Below are positions 46,975-57,894 of a stretch of 64,000 nucleotides of DNA, in pieces. Source of the DNA: Peromyscus leucopus. Taxonomy: Eukaryota > Chordata > Mammalia > Rodentia > Cricetidae. The first letter of the stretch is position 1; each line of letters begins with the position of its first letter. The stretch spans positions 113,322,829 through 113,386,828 of the forward strand of contig NC_051063.1 of the NCBI RefSeq assembly GCF_004664715.2. Reading direction: 5' to 3'. The position numbers were made by a program, and so were the translations under genes. The notes under the pieces are model-generated. The model was not told the origin of the DNA. It saw only the letters and a list, made by a program, of their open reading frames with translations, and ran no database searches.

Positions 46975-47480
46975 TGTAGCAGGAATCTTAAAAGTTCTTA
47001 TTAATAAAATCAAACCCAGGGCCAGTTATTGGGGTGAAATGCTGGATGTCAGAGAGATAGAACAAGCCACAGCTAACCTCACCTGGCCAACTTCTCAGTT
47101 GTTTCCTCAGACTGGAAGCCTCTGTGTCCTCATATCCGAATGGTTCTCAGCTGAACTGTGCTCCAAAGCCTGAAAGCTTAACCAGCCAAATGCTCTAGTT
47201 TCTGGTCCTCACACCTTATATACCTTTCTGCTTTCTACCACCACTCCCTGGGATTAAAGGCTCGCTTTCTGGGATTAAAGGCATGTGTCACCATGCCTGG
47301 CCGTTTCCAATGTGGCCTTGAACTCACAGAGATCCAGAGGGATTTCTACCTCTGGAGTGCTAGGATTAAATGTGTGAGTGCCACCATTTTCTAGCCTTTG
47401 TATCTAGTGGCTGTTCTGTCTCTGACCCCAGATAAGTTTATTAGGGTGTACAATATTTTGGGGAGCACAATACTACCACA
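46975..47480 (-). mobile_element. solo ERV LTR with embedded SINE-like segment
   Basis: On the minus strand it runs TGTGGTAGTATTG to CCTGCTACA (506 bp), flanked by tgtgtg at 46969-46974 and 47481-47486. The minus strand has a TATA box 'ggtatataagg' (plus-strand 47215-47226). Between about 47258 and 47395 lies a B1/B2-like segment ('tttaatcccag' blocks, 'ctctgtgagttcaagg') inside the LTR. The TSD is low-complexity, so it is weaker evidence than the others. Confidence 0.7.
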
Positions 47481-47486
47481 TGTGTG

Positions 47487-48579
47487 CTCTGAGCAATAAA
47501 GTTGATGTAACTAACAGAACTGCATAGTAAACACACATGAATTGACATAAATGACACTTTAAAATGAGCAGAGAGAGTGGGATTTTCTCTATTAGTAGTA
47601 TTGCAAAGCCACTTTCTCCAAAAGTGATGTTAAAAGATCCAGCTTAGATACCAGTTATATGTAGTCTTTTGAAAAAAACAAAACAAAAACAAACAAACAA
47701 ACAAAACACTGCCAAACTAAATTTTTGAGCAGTGAGTGTTTTTTTCTCTACTCTTTACTTCTTCTTTTTTTTTTTTAAATGACACAAGTACTTCAAGTTG
47801 AGGGAGGAGAAGGGATCCCACAATATTTGAAAACACAGAATCAAGTATTTTAAAATTGGTTCTTCCATCAAACATGCCAACATTTGTACCTCAAGAACAA
47901 CTATTTTCCCAAAGTTTGATAGAGTTTGGTGTTATATCTAGCAGCACGCATTTATAATGTCTACTATTATTAAGCTGTGGACTTTCAATACTTTTTCAAA
48001 AAGAGGGCAGAAGTAGGTCACCAACATATTTATTATATCCTGTGCCAACAGACATCCACTTCTGCAATATATAGCCTCCACTTCAGGGGTAGCTATGTAT
48101 TACCTCTGCATTCTTGGTTACCTTTTTCACACTTTCATTTCTGATGCTGTCTGTCAAATGAATCTCCTCTTGTATGGAGACTCCACATACTATCACTGTA
48201 GTAGGATAGCCCTCTATTTTTTAGAAGTGTCCATATGGCGACAAGTGGGAAAGTTAGCATGTGTGTCCTCACTCCTATAGTCAATATATGACTTAATCCA
48301 TAGGTGCATTCCTCCCCTAGAGAACAAGTTTCTACTGATGTCTTAAATATGTTAAAGGGACATTATCTAATTAAATACAACAATGATATCATTGATATTT
48401 GCAGATACCATGTATCTTACTCCTTTTGTAGTATAGCACTGAAGACTTCACGTATCTTCTCTTTGGCTTATGAACTAGTAGTCAAATTCAATAAAGGGGA
48501 CATTAGGGCTGAGCTGAAGAATTACTTAGAAAACTGAAAGTCTTGAATTTGATCACTCAATATTAATAAGATGTATCTC
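47487..48579. other. unique sequence
   Basis: Two frames (48095-48280 and 48304-48537) show no coding character. No repeat family is recognised. Confidence 0.4.
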
Positions 48580-49430
48580 TGTGGGTTTCCCCATCATGAT
48601 CTTGACCCCCTTGCTTATATAATCCCTCCTCCCTCTTTTCGACTAGATTTCAGGAGTTTGGCCCAGTGCTTAGCTGTGGATCTCTGCATCTGCTTCCATC
48701 AGTTACTGGATGAAGGTTCTATGATGGCAATTAGGGTAGTCATCAATCTGATTAGAGGGGAAGGCCAATTCATGCACCTTCTCCACTATTGCTTGGAGTC
48801 TTAGCTGGGGTCATTCTTTCGGATTCATGGGAATTTCCCTAGAACCAGGTTTCTCCTTAACCCCATAATGGCTCTTTCTATCAAGATATGCCTTCCCTTG
48901 GTTTCCCTATTTATCCCCACACACCCCAACTGGACTATTACGTTCCCTCATGCTCTCATCCTGCCCCTGCTCTCCTAGTTTATTCAGGAGATCTTATCTG
49001 TTTCCCCTTATAGGAGGATCCATGCATGTCCTTCAGTTCATGGACTCTGAACTGACATCTGTGAATCCTGCATAGGACCAAACTAAGGCCTCTGAATGTA
49101 GGTGACAGTTATGTAGCTTGGACAGTTTGTGGGGCCCCTGGCAGTGGGATCAGGATTTATCCATAGTGCATGAACTGGCTTTTTGGATCCTGTTCCCTAT
49201 GGAGGGATACCTTGCTCAGCCTGGATGCAGGAATGAGGGGATTGGTCCTGCTTTGACTTGATATGCCAGACTTTGTTGACTCCCCATGGGAGTCCTTACC
49301 CTCTCTGAGGAGTAGATGGGGATTGAGGTAGGGGGAAGTAGCAGGGGGCAGGTAAGGAAAGGGGGGAGGGAGAACTATGGTTGGCATGTAAAATGAAAAA
49401 AACTTTAAATAAAAAAGGAGGCTAAAAAAA
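48580..49430 (+). mobile_element. L1 3'UTR insertion with 5' inversion (twin priming)
   Basis: 48580 to about 49010 is L1 3'UTR in reverse ('ccccatcatgatcttgaccc', 'cagttactggatgaaggttc'). From about 49025 to 49430 the following part is in forward orientation ('catggactctgaactgacat', 'tgccagactttgttgactcc', a G-rich block and an A-rich tail). In the intact L1 the two parts correspond to roughly 62940-63400 and 63435-63790, so they are adjacent but the first is flipped. Confidence 0.75.
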
Positions 49431-50384
49431 CAAAAAGCAAAAAAATAAATAAGAGGTAGAGTTTCATAGTTTATAAGTATATGACCTTTTTCATCAAAAA
49501 CTACCAAGTAATGTAAAGTGATGCCTGTGAATAGGTTATAAAAAAGACAGGATTACTGCCTAGATTTCTCTTTTGGGATGCTTTCCTTTGGAAGTCAACC
49601 TCCCTCTTATGAGATATTGAACCATATGGAGAAACCACACACATCTGTTCTAGACTGCAGACCCAGTAGAGGACCCACAGATCCTCTGTGACCTTTCTCT
49701 GACGTCACTGACACACGGGTCACAGCTTTGCCCACCCGGCTGTGTCTCATCCAAATGACAGCTAATGACAAAACCATGACAGATGATAAATAAGCATGGG
49801 GCATTTTTCTGTGTAAAATAGACAACTAATGTAGACATTTAGACAGACTTTAGGAATACAGAAAGTCTAGAATATAGTAGATACTCAATAAATATTTTAA
49901 TGATCAAAGTCTAACATCAAGTAAAGTGGGCTTCTTATGGTCTGAGGAGGAAAAACTTACCTTTTAGTGAACAATGATTTATTTCTTTGTCTTTTCCTTC
50001 TAAATGGTAGCATGCCCTCTTCCAATAACCCATGAGAACAATAATCATAGGACAAGAAAGCTATTCAAATAACTCAGAGTAAAGTACTGTAAAACCTCGA
50101 GAGACTGGAGTGCAAATTCAAGAAGCTGTTTCGTTTGCTTATTTTATGCCACATGAGAGTCTATTCAAATGATAATTTCTAAGCCTTCAGTGAGGAGAAC
50201 TTAAAGGCAAATTAAAACATTTGTAATCTTAGGAGAACATTAATATTGCCCTTTTAGGTAGGGGCACTGGCCTGGAAGAACCACAATATAGATGAAAGAA
50301 TATAGAGTGGACTTAAACCAAGTTTCACATTATGATTCTACCTTTTCCTACTTTGGTGGCAATACTAGCAGCAGTTAACATCTT
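49431..50384. other. unique sequence with L2/MIR tail relic
   Basis: About 49868-49905 ('tagaatatagtagatactca', then 'ataaatatt') is an L2/MIR-type tail. No gene is recognised. Confidence 0.4.
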
Positions 50385-50550
50385 AAAAATATCATTTATG
50401 TTCCAAGTACCACTCAACATCCATATATATTTGTTTAATTCTCATAGAAACCATAAAACATTGTTAACTTTCTTTTAGATGAAGGGAAACTGAATCCCAG
50501 GGTGGTAAAGAAACTTCAATGTCCTACAGCCAGTATACAGAAAGATAGCA
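50385..50550 (-). mobile_element. MIR SINE relic
   Basis: 'tttaattctcatagaaacca', then 'gatgaagggaaactgaatcc' and 'caatgtcctacagccagtat' is the antisense MIR order. Confidence 0.6.
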
Positions 50551-50618
50551 CAAGTGTCCATGCTCATGGGCAATTTGCCAAGTTTAAATATCCATGTTCT
50601 CAATTAAGAGATTAATAT

Positions 50619-51230
50619 AAAGACACTGTTAACTCTCTTCATTCAGATCCATATCCCATTTTTTAATTGGGTTGTTTGTTTCCTTTACTCTGCCTTTGGA
50701 GTTCTTTATCTATTCTTGATATTAATCCTTTCAGGTATGTAGCTGGCAAAGATGCTCTCCCACTCTGAGTTTCTTCTTCATTTGATTGAATGATTCCTTT
50801 CCTGTATAGAAGCCTTTTAGTTTCATAAGTCCCCTCTTATTAATTATTGATCTTGATTCAAATACCTCCAAAAGTACTCAATACCCTTAGCAATTAATTT
50901 TGAGATTTTATATTACCCTTGTCACAATGGCTAAAATCAAGAGAACTGGTAAAAAAAAAAAATGCTGGAGAGGAGGGAAGGAAAGAGCAGCAATCAGTCA
51001 CTCTTAGTGGGGTTGTAAATTGGTATAAAACCATTATGAAGATCAGTGTGGAAAATACTCAGAAAGGTAAAAATAAATCTACCATATATCCCACCTATAC
51101 CTAGCACTCTTGGGGATATGCCTGAAGAACTTGATATCCTGCTCCACAGGTACTTGTTCAACCATGTTCATTGTACTGCAATCACAGTTTTAAGCCACTA
51201 GGGATGATAATGCTTCCCTGAAGAGCCATA
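50619..51230 (+). mobile_element. L1 ORF2 3' end with 5' inversion (twin priming)
   Basis: 50619 to about 50924 is antisense L1 ('ttttttaattgggttgtttg', 'agaagccttttagtttcata'). At about 50925 it switches to sense ('cacaatggctaaaatcaaga', 'ggttgtaaattggtataaaa', 'ctcttggggatatgcctgaa'). In the intact L1 these correspond to about 62050-62280 (inverted) and from about 62375, with about 95 bases lost between them. Confidence 0.7.
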
Positions 51231-51299
51231 GTCTCTCAAAACAAAACTAAACAAAACAGAACAAAATAACCCACCCAGTAACAGATAAGAAATCTCCTT

Positions 51300-51827
51300 T
51301 GAAATTGTTACTCGGGGGAGTTCAAGAGAAGCCTTCACATATAGGCTGTTGATGTTGAAATCAGTTGTCTCCCAGAATTTGAAGGTAAGTCCTTATTTGC
51401 TGACGATACCACAAACTTGGACATAGAACTTGGAGGAATTGAGCTGGAACTGACTTATAAGTCTCTCCTTGAGTACTAGCTCTCATTGCACTGGCAGGAA
51501 CTATGCAAACTGCCAGGGAAGAATGACAATCAATAATCCTATCTAGCTGTGACACACCTAAGAAATACAACAATGACCAGTGTGGCAAGATATGCCAAAA
51601 AGTGCAATGGTCAATGGTGACACTTATATCTTGGGGAGAACCAACATCTGTCCAATTGGACTTAAGGACCACTCAATGAGAGGGAATTCATGCCTGGTAC
51701 TTTAAACTTAAACAACTACCCATGAGTGGTGAGATCAATGAGCCTACTACAGCTTGCTCTTTAAACAGGCGTACTATCTAGCTGCTGGTGGAGAACAACT
51801 GATCATGGGTTGATATTGGTGAAATTA
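51300..51827 (+). mobile_element. Lx-type L1 3'UTR fragment
   Basis: 'agaaccaacatctgtccaat', then 'tggacttaaggaccactcaa' and 'gagggaattcatgcctggta' are Lx 3'UTR landmarks shared with 17085-17130 and 26458-26520. It may be the 3' continuation of the twin-primed L1 ending near 51230. The minus-strand 103-codon frame at 51361-51672 is a shadow. Confidence 0.65.
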
Positions 51828-51880
51828 TTAAGGCAACTCCACGTAGTTAAAAGGGAGGTTTATTTTTGTGGGGTAACTCA
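51828..51880 (-). mobile_element. truncated ERV LTR end
   Basis: TGATATTGGTGAAATTATTA and 'ccacgtagttaaaaggga' are the reverse complement of the last part of the LTR at 26148-26457. Confidence 0.65.
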
Positions 51881-51881
51881 C

Positions 51882-52085
51882 TTTTTTTTTTTTTTTTTTT
51901 TTTTGCTATTTCTCAAATCCATGATCTCATTGTACAAAATTTCTTATTGCTACATATGCACATAAACACATAGATATATAAACATAACCTGTCCAATCTG
52001 TTTAGTGCTAGCTACTTGACTTTATGATTTCAGGGATGACTGTTTTGTATTGGATAATCAATACTTTTATTTATATGTATCATGT
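51882..52085 (-). mobile_element. Lx-type L1 3' end with poly(A), antisense
   Basis: A T23 run (51882-51904) is followed by antisense Lx 3'UTR words ('acataacctgtccaatctgt' then 'ttagtgctagc', and 'gttttgtattggataatcaa'). Confidence 0.55.
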
Positions 52086-52271
52086 GTTTCTATTTATGTG
52101 TATGCCACATTCCTGGGGGTTGTCCATGGAGGTCAAAAAAGGGCATTGTTTCTCTTGGAGCTGGAGTTACCCGAAGTTGAATGTGTCCAACCTGTGTGCC
52201 GACACCAAAACTTGGGTCCTCTGAAAGGACAGCAAGTGCTCTAAACAGCTGGCTCATCTCTATACCCCCTA
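52086..52271 (-). mobile_element. B3 SINE, antisense
   Basis: 'tcttggagctggagttaccc', 'cttgggtcctctgaaaggac' and 'agcaagtgctctaaacagct' then 'ggctcatctctatacccc' is reverse B3. Confidence 0.8.
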
Positions 52272-53172
52272 GATTTTACTCCAAGAATTAAACCATGCAT
52301 TATGTTTTCCTTCATGACCTACTTTACTTCAATTGTCTGTATTAATTAAAGTACATTTATCATTACTGGTGTTAGCAGATTATACTTGTTCCTGACTAGG
52401 CTATAATTAAACCAATTCCCCATTGGTAAGCAAGTGTGGTGTTTACATTTTCTCTAATGTAAATAATACTATATAGGGACAGTCTTATACATAGATCTCC
52501 AATTAGTTTAAATTAGGAAAGTCCTGAAGAATTGAACTTTTGAAAGAGAAGGTAACAATGTAATTTTAATAATATTATAGAAGAAAATATATGAGTTCAA
52601 TAACCTATTAAGTTTTAAAGATCCAAGAAAATGCTAGAGTTAAAAACAATAGCTTTGAGTCATAAACTAAACAAATATTTTTTGGATGCAAAGTCCCCAA
52701 AAGTAATAGGGATCTGTGACAGGAAATTTGCACTCAGATCTGCTTTACTCTAAAATCTATCACTTTATGTAGAAAAGGGGACATGGAGATTGCATATTTT
52801 TCCATTGCATTAAAATTGAAATAATTGCCTTTGGCACATTTGCACATGGAAATGAAATCTTTGTGGTCCACAGCTATTCATCTTCTGTAACCCAGTAAAA
52901 TACTGTTTACCTGTCCTAATTCTAAGACCCAAGATCTGTAGGAAAATCCTATCTTGGTAGAAAATAATAAGTATACTAGCTGCTTGAAGGGGGAAAGTAA
53001 TGTTTCACGAAATAAGGACCCCTGTAGCTCTCAGCTCCTGTCTCCATTCAAACATCCAGCACAAGGATGTAACATTTGCCTTAATCAGAGTTTGGGGAAA
53101 CATAAGAAGATCAAGATAACACAACTGACATTATTCTTAGAAATAATTCTTACTTTTCTGCTGTAAGGGTTT
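52272..53172. other. unique sequence
   Basis: Nothing recognised. The frame at 52954-53166 lacks coding character. Confidence 0.4.
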
Positions 53173-53186
53173 CTATGTTTTTCTTT

Positions 53187-53359
53187 TTTTTTTTTTGTTT
53201 TTTTTGTTTTTGTTTTTCGAGACAGGGTTTCTCTGTGTAGCTTTGCGCCTTTCCTGGGACTCACTTGGTAGCCCAGGCTGGCCTCGAACTCACAGAGATC
53301 CGCCTGCCTCTGCCTCCCGAGTGCTGGGATTAAAGGCATGCGCCACCAACGCCCGGCTC
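53187..53359 (-). mobile_element. young B1 SINE, cricetid type, antisense
   Basis: It is near-consensus: T-rich tail, 'gacagggtttctctgtgtag', 'ctttgcgcctttcctgggac', 'ctggcctcgaactcacagag', 'ccgagtgctgggattaaagg' and 'cgccaccaacgcccggct'. A 14-bp TSD ctatgtttttcttt lies at 53173-53186 and 53360-53373. Retained CpGs suggest it is the youngest SINE here. Frames on both strands (53085-53339 and 53195-53518) are SINE shadows. Confidence 0.95.
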
Positions 53360-53373
53360 CTATGTTTTTCTTT

Positions 53374-53648
53374 ACAGGTCAAACTAGGTAAAAGCCTCAT
53401 AGGTTTGAGCCAAGAGCTCCAAAGTGAGTCCTCAATGGCAACAAGAAGAATATCTGACATATTTCTTTTAAAATTTGACTTTTTTCTCTCTTTTTTATTC
53501 TATCCAGTTTGGTTATAACCTAATAAAAACGTGTTTATTTCTAAATAATTAAGCGCATTATTCTTTGAATATATATGTTTGGAGGTCCTGCTACCCAGTG
53601 AATATAAAATCCAATGATACCAGAATTTCCCTCTGTGATAAACCCTTC
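53374..53648. other. unique spacer
   Basis: Nothing recognised. Confidence 0.4.
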
Positions 53649-53850
53649 CAGAGGTTCTCAACCTGTGGGTTGCAACGCCCTTGGGTTGTATATCAGATAT
53701 TCTATATATCAGATATTTACATTACAATTCATAAAAGTAGCAAAATTACAGTTATATAGTAGCAACAAAATAATGTTATGATTGGGGGGTCACCACAACA
53801 TGAGGAACTGTGTCAAAGGACTGCATCATTACGAAGGGTGAAAACCACTG
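53649..53850. mobile_element. non-autonomous hAT-like DNA transposon (URR1-like)
   Basis: It has terminal inverted repeats CAGAGGTTCTCAACC (left) and, reading the right end in reverse, CAGTGGTTTTCACCC. The interior 'cagatatttacattacaatt' then 'cataaaagtagcaaaatta' and 'caccacaacatgaggaactg' matches an abundant rodent hAT-Charlie derivative. It is about 202 bp with no coding capacity. No clean 8-bp TSD was found. Confidence 0.75.
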
Positions 53851-54899
53851 CCTTAACTGAGCAGACAGGTTTATCTTTAAATTTTTCTCAAATATAATGT
53901 CAACAAATTCAAACTGGGCCTAAATTAGGTTTTTATTCCTAATGGTAGAAAAAGGGGAAAACACACAGTGGAACACACAGTATCCTATGTTGATCAAAGA
54001 AGGGTGCTAAAAAATGTAAATCTGAATGACAGAGCTAAAATTTATCAATTACAGGTGCACTTCAGTGTAGTAGACAGGCACGCGTGGTTGGGATGCATCA
54101 ACACATGCCCACTCAACATACAACACATGAAGCAATCAATCCAGCTGAAAGTTTGCTGCCATAATTACCATAAAGAGAGACAATTAGTTAATTTAGGGAC
54201 TGCAGGCTATTGTCACTGAAGGGATAAAAACAGCTAATATTAGCTTACTGTTAACTGTATCACCCTGTTCTCATTTCTCCTGTAGAAGCTCTGAAACTCA
54301 TTTTCCTGGCTTCTTAAATAAGAGAAGAGCTCAGACTCTCAAGAAATACTTTGCTTGTGGGCTTCCCATCTTGCAACTTATTTCATGGGCACACAGCCAA
54401 GAACTGAATGACTTTAAATGGCCTCTTCTGTTATTCTCCTTAGCAGCTTCACAAGCATTATAGAAATCTACAATTTTAATTTCTTTTACAAACCCTAAAA
54501 TGCAAAAGCCTTTAAGCCGTTTCCTTTCCCCCATGGCTCTTTAACGATCATTACATTGCTCTGTTTTACAGACAAAGGCATGAGAGCAAGTGACTTTTGC
54601 CTGATGGCTGGTGAACACTATTATTATGTAGGGAGTTTCAGTGACCCCAGTGATTTGAGGACAAGGCTATTTATTCCCTGGGATGTGTATCAGTCAGATA
54701 GGCAGTGCATGAGATCAACTATCTTGATTTGGAGGAGAATATGTTTCCCAACTCAGATAAGGGCAGGGTCTGACTATAATTCCATCATAGGAATGTAGTC
54801 TCAGAAATGTATAACTAAAATACAAGTTTTAAAAAAAGAAAAAAAAAACAGGTGATGGATGGCACTAATCCCATTATGAAAAGCTAAATGGTTGAAGAC
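53851..54899. other. unique sequence
   Basis: Frames at 53968-54219 and 54556-54798 have no recognisable domain or splice context. No repeat is recognised. Confidence 0.4.
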
Positions 54900-55140
54900 A
54901 ATAATGATTAAGTGGCTGCACTCCAGAGTCCTCCATATATCTGGGTTCAAAACCAATTCATCTTATTACTGTGGCGATTGAAATATTTTGCTTACCCCTT
55001 GGCTTATCTACATCCATATATCTAAATAGACATAATAATGATCGCATTATAGAATTATCTTTCAGATTAAAAGAGAAAGTATATGAGAATACCTAGAAAA
55101 AGTCCTGGGATATGACTAACAACTAATAAACAGTGTGTGT
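54900..55140 (+). mobile_element. MIR SINE, nearly full-length relic
   Basis: 'ctgggttcaaaaccaattca', 'gcttaccccttggcttatct', 'catccatatatctaaataga', 'cataataatgatcgcattat' and 'ctagaaaaagtcctgggata' follow the forward MIR consensus over most of its length. Confidence 0.7.
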
Positions 55141-55529
55141 TAGCTTGCCTATCATAGATTTTTTCCTATTCCTGGGATTTCTAGCTAGCTTTTTGCTTTC
55201 CTTTCCTAATATCCATTATTTCTAAACATTGGGTTTTGCTTTATCATCCCTTGCCTTACCACTATTTCCTGATTCCACCATTATATATACTCTATCACAT
55301 CTAACCTGCCGCCTGTTCCTTGGGGTTCCCTGGTGACCTGAGATCAATGGGACCCGTCTTTCTCTTGTCTTATTTTGTTCCATCATCTGTAGAGTGGGAA
55401 AGAGTTGTATGTATCAGACAGAGCAGTCCGGATAGTGAGATGGCCTCATTCACATCTAGGCCCATCAGCAGCACAGGCGCAAAGGGCTGACAGCAGGGGC
55501 GTTACTCTCAGCCCCAGTGTCTTCATCAC
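55141..55529. other. unique sequence
   Basis: Nothing recognised; slightly GC-richer near 55440-55520. Confidence 0.4.
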
Positions 55530-55820
55530 TTCTCTTTACTTGCAGATTTCGGTCATTTTCTAAGAGTTAGTTCAAAACCAGCCTCCTGTAAGAAACATCT
55601 TCTCCAACCGAAACCTCAGTCGACCTTTCCAACACCAGCTCTATGTCCAGATGTGTTTGTCTGTTCCCCAAGTACCCTGTACCCGAGCATAGAATTTTTT
55701 AAATTAAAATGCCCTGTTTTCTTTTTTTCCCTCCATGACACTGTAATCTTTTAGAGTAAATGCCATGCTCCTTGTCTGACTCACTGTATGTTACCATAAA
55801 CACCAGACATGCATTTTAAA
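55530..55820 (+). mobile_element. L2 3' region relic
   Basis: 'aagaaacatcttctccaacc', 'tttttccctccatgacactg', 'taatcttttagagtaaatgc' and 'catgctccttgtctgactca' follow the order of L2 (ccttccctgacc, ctccatagcact, agaatgtaagctccatga, cttgtctg). Confidence 0.5.
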
Positions 55821-56327
55821 GCAAGGCTCAGAGACTTCAGCAAATTCTTCTGCATCTATCCCTGAAGTCCCATACCTGTCAGTGTCTTTCTCTGTCATGA
55901 TTTCTTTTTTTAATCTTCCCTTGTAAAAGAAATCAATTTCTGGATTCATCCAATATTTTATCTGTAAGTTGAGCAATGAAATCTGGAGAAATACAATTGT
56001 GTGGGTAAAAACCTACAAAAGTCCTTTCTTTTTCTTTAAATGCTAAATAAACAGACCATAAAACAAAACAAAAGGTCCCAAACATGTAACCCATGATTTA
56101 TAGTTTTTAAAACAATTACTTCTAGTTAGATAGATTTACCTATTTCCTATGACATGGCCTTACAGGAGTAGGTTTTCTCAAAAGTCGAAGAGTTTATGCA
56201 TGGCGTTGAATATAGTAATTATTCTAAAATCTGGTTAAAAGATGAATGAAGAAGAATGGAATTAAGAACAATGGTTAAGAGTAAATTGCTTTTCTGACTT
56301 GAGGATGCTCTTTGTCTAAACTCTTTT
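55821..56327. other. unique sequence
   Basis: Nothing recognised. Confidence 0.4.
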
Positions 56328-56648
56328 GGTAAAGAGCTGTGGAGGTGACTCATTGAGTAGTTCTTACTCAACAAGCATGAGGGCCTAACTTGAATTCCCA
56401 GCACCCACTTATATAGCTGGGTATGATTGTGTCCTTGTAACCCTGGCAATGGAAGCAAGAGAAAAATCAGACCCTGAAGGCCCATCCTATCTAACCCAAA
56501 TCACAAACTTCCAGGTCAGCAAGTCCTATCTCAAGGAACTAAAGCTGAGACAAATGAGGAAGGCACTTAATATTGGCCTCCCTATACACATATACATGCA
56601 TGTGACACATACATACTACCACCACAAAAATAAGAAAAAAACATTTTA
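56328..56648 (+). mobile_element. long tRNA-type SINE (B4/RSINE-like)
   Basis: 'gtggaggtgactcattgagt', 'gaattcccagcacccactta', 'tatagctgggtatgattgtg', 'gacaaatgaggaaggcactt' and an (AC/AT)-rich tail match this family in forward orientation. The 66-codon frame inside is not a gene. Confidence 0.7.
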
Positions 56649-56994
56649 GTAGGAGAGAAAATAGTTATCAAATGTGTAATACTAGAGTAGGTAGAGCAAA
56701 AAGCGTGTAACAAATTCTTGCAGATAAAAAGTGCTAAATGTAATAAACCACCAAACTGGACTTGAAAGATCAAAACAATGGACAAATAGATCAGTTTTTA
56801 TTAGACCACTGGTCTCTCTATTTATTGGGGGATATTTAAATTGGGGGTCAACAAGCAGTGGTTAATTATAATTAAACTCCTTTTATCATTGGTCTCAGTG
56901 AGCAGAATACAATAATGCTGGACAATTGAAGAGACCGAAATGATTTTCTGCACAGTCATTCTGACACAATTAGAAGCTTAAGAAAGCACATGTT
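56649..56994. other. unique sequence at L1 left flank
   Basis: Nothing recognised. It ends at the L1 target site TT|AAGA. Confidence 0.45.
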
Positions 56995-57009
56995 AAGAAG
57001 AGGACCTGG
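56995..57009 (+). repeat. L1 target-site duplication, left copy
   Basis: aagaagaggacctgg, identical to 63808-63822. The preceding TT gives a TT/AAGA cleavage context close to the L1 endonuclease consensus. Confidence 0.95.
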
Positions 57010-57894
57010 CCCCGGGAACCCCCACCCTACTCTGTCCCAGTTGCTGGCCAGTAGGTAAAACTTCTGCAGGAAGTCCCTCCCTCACCAAAACCCCCCATCA
57101 GATCCTGCAATCTACATGCTATGCCCCCATACCCATCCTCCCAAGACCACAGCAACTTCCTGAGGCATGGAAACCTAACCACCAGCTCTCATTGGCCCAA
57201 GAGGTGAATGACTCTGCTCATACCGAGAGAATCCTGCCCCTAGGATCCATCCCTGGGACACAACCAGTCCCTGGGAATCCCCACCCAACTCTGTCCCAAT
57301 TGTTGACCAGCAGGCAAAACTTCTGCGGGAAGCCCCCCCCCCCCAAACCCTGCACCAGACCCTGCAATCTACATGCCCTGCCCCAATACCCATCTGCCTG
57401 AGACCTCAGCAACTTACTGAGTCAAGGAAACCAAACTGCCTGCTCTCATTGGACCAAGAGTAACTTTCTGAGGCACAGAAACCAAACCACCAGCTCTCAT
57501 CAAAGAGCTCTAATTGGGCCAAGAGTAACCTCCTGAGACAGGGAATTCTCCAGCCCTCATTAGACCAAGAGTGGCTTTCTGAGACATAGAATCTGCCACC
57601 TCTCATTGGACCAAGAGAGGCTTATTGAAACAGAATCTTTCAGCACTGACTGGACCAAGAGCCCTGATAAGAACAAAAGTGGCTCCATGAGTCACAGAAT
57701 CAACTAGCTTGGGTTGACCCAAGAGCAGCTCCCCGAGACACAGAATCTGCCTGCTCTAATTAAACCAAGAGCTAAGATTGGACCTAGAGGGTCCTGCTGA
57801 GACACAGACACAACAAGCACAGAGTGGACCAATAGCAACTCGCTTAGACACAGATACCTCTTATACCTATTAGAGGAGGAAAGGAGCAGACATC
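57010..57894 (+). promoter_or_regulatory. L1 5'UTR with about 1.7 monomers of 259 bp plus shorter repeats
   Basis: The block around 'actctgtccca' at 57029 recurs at 57288, a 259-bp period, and the match extends over most of 57012-57200 versus 57271-57460. Downstream, a '(g)gaccaagag' word recurs about every 45-65 bases (57451, 57516, 57562, 57608, 57652, then degenerate to about 57825). Tandem monomers act as promoters in rodent L1s; activity here is not shown. The C12-type run at 57330-57345 is a probable slippage site. Confidence 0.8.
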
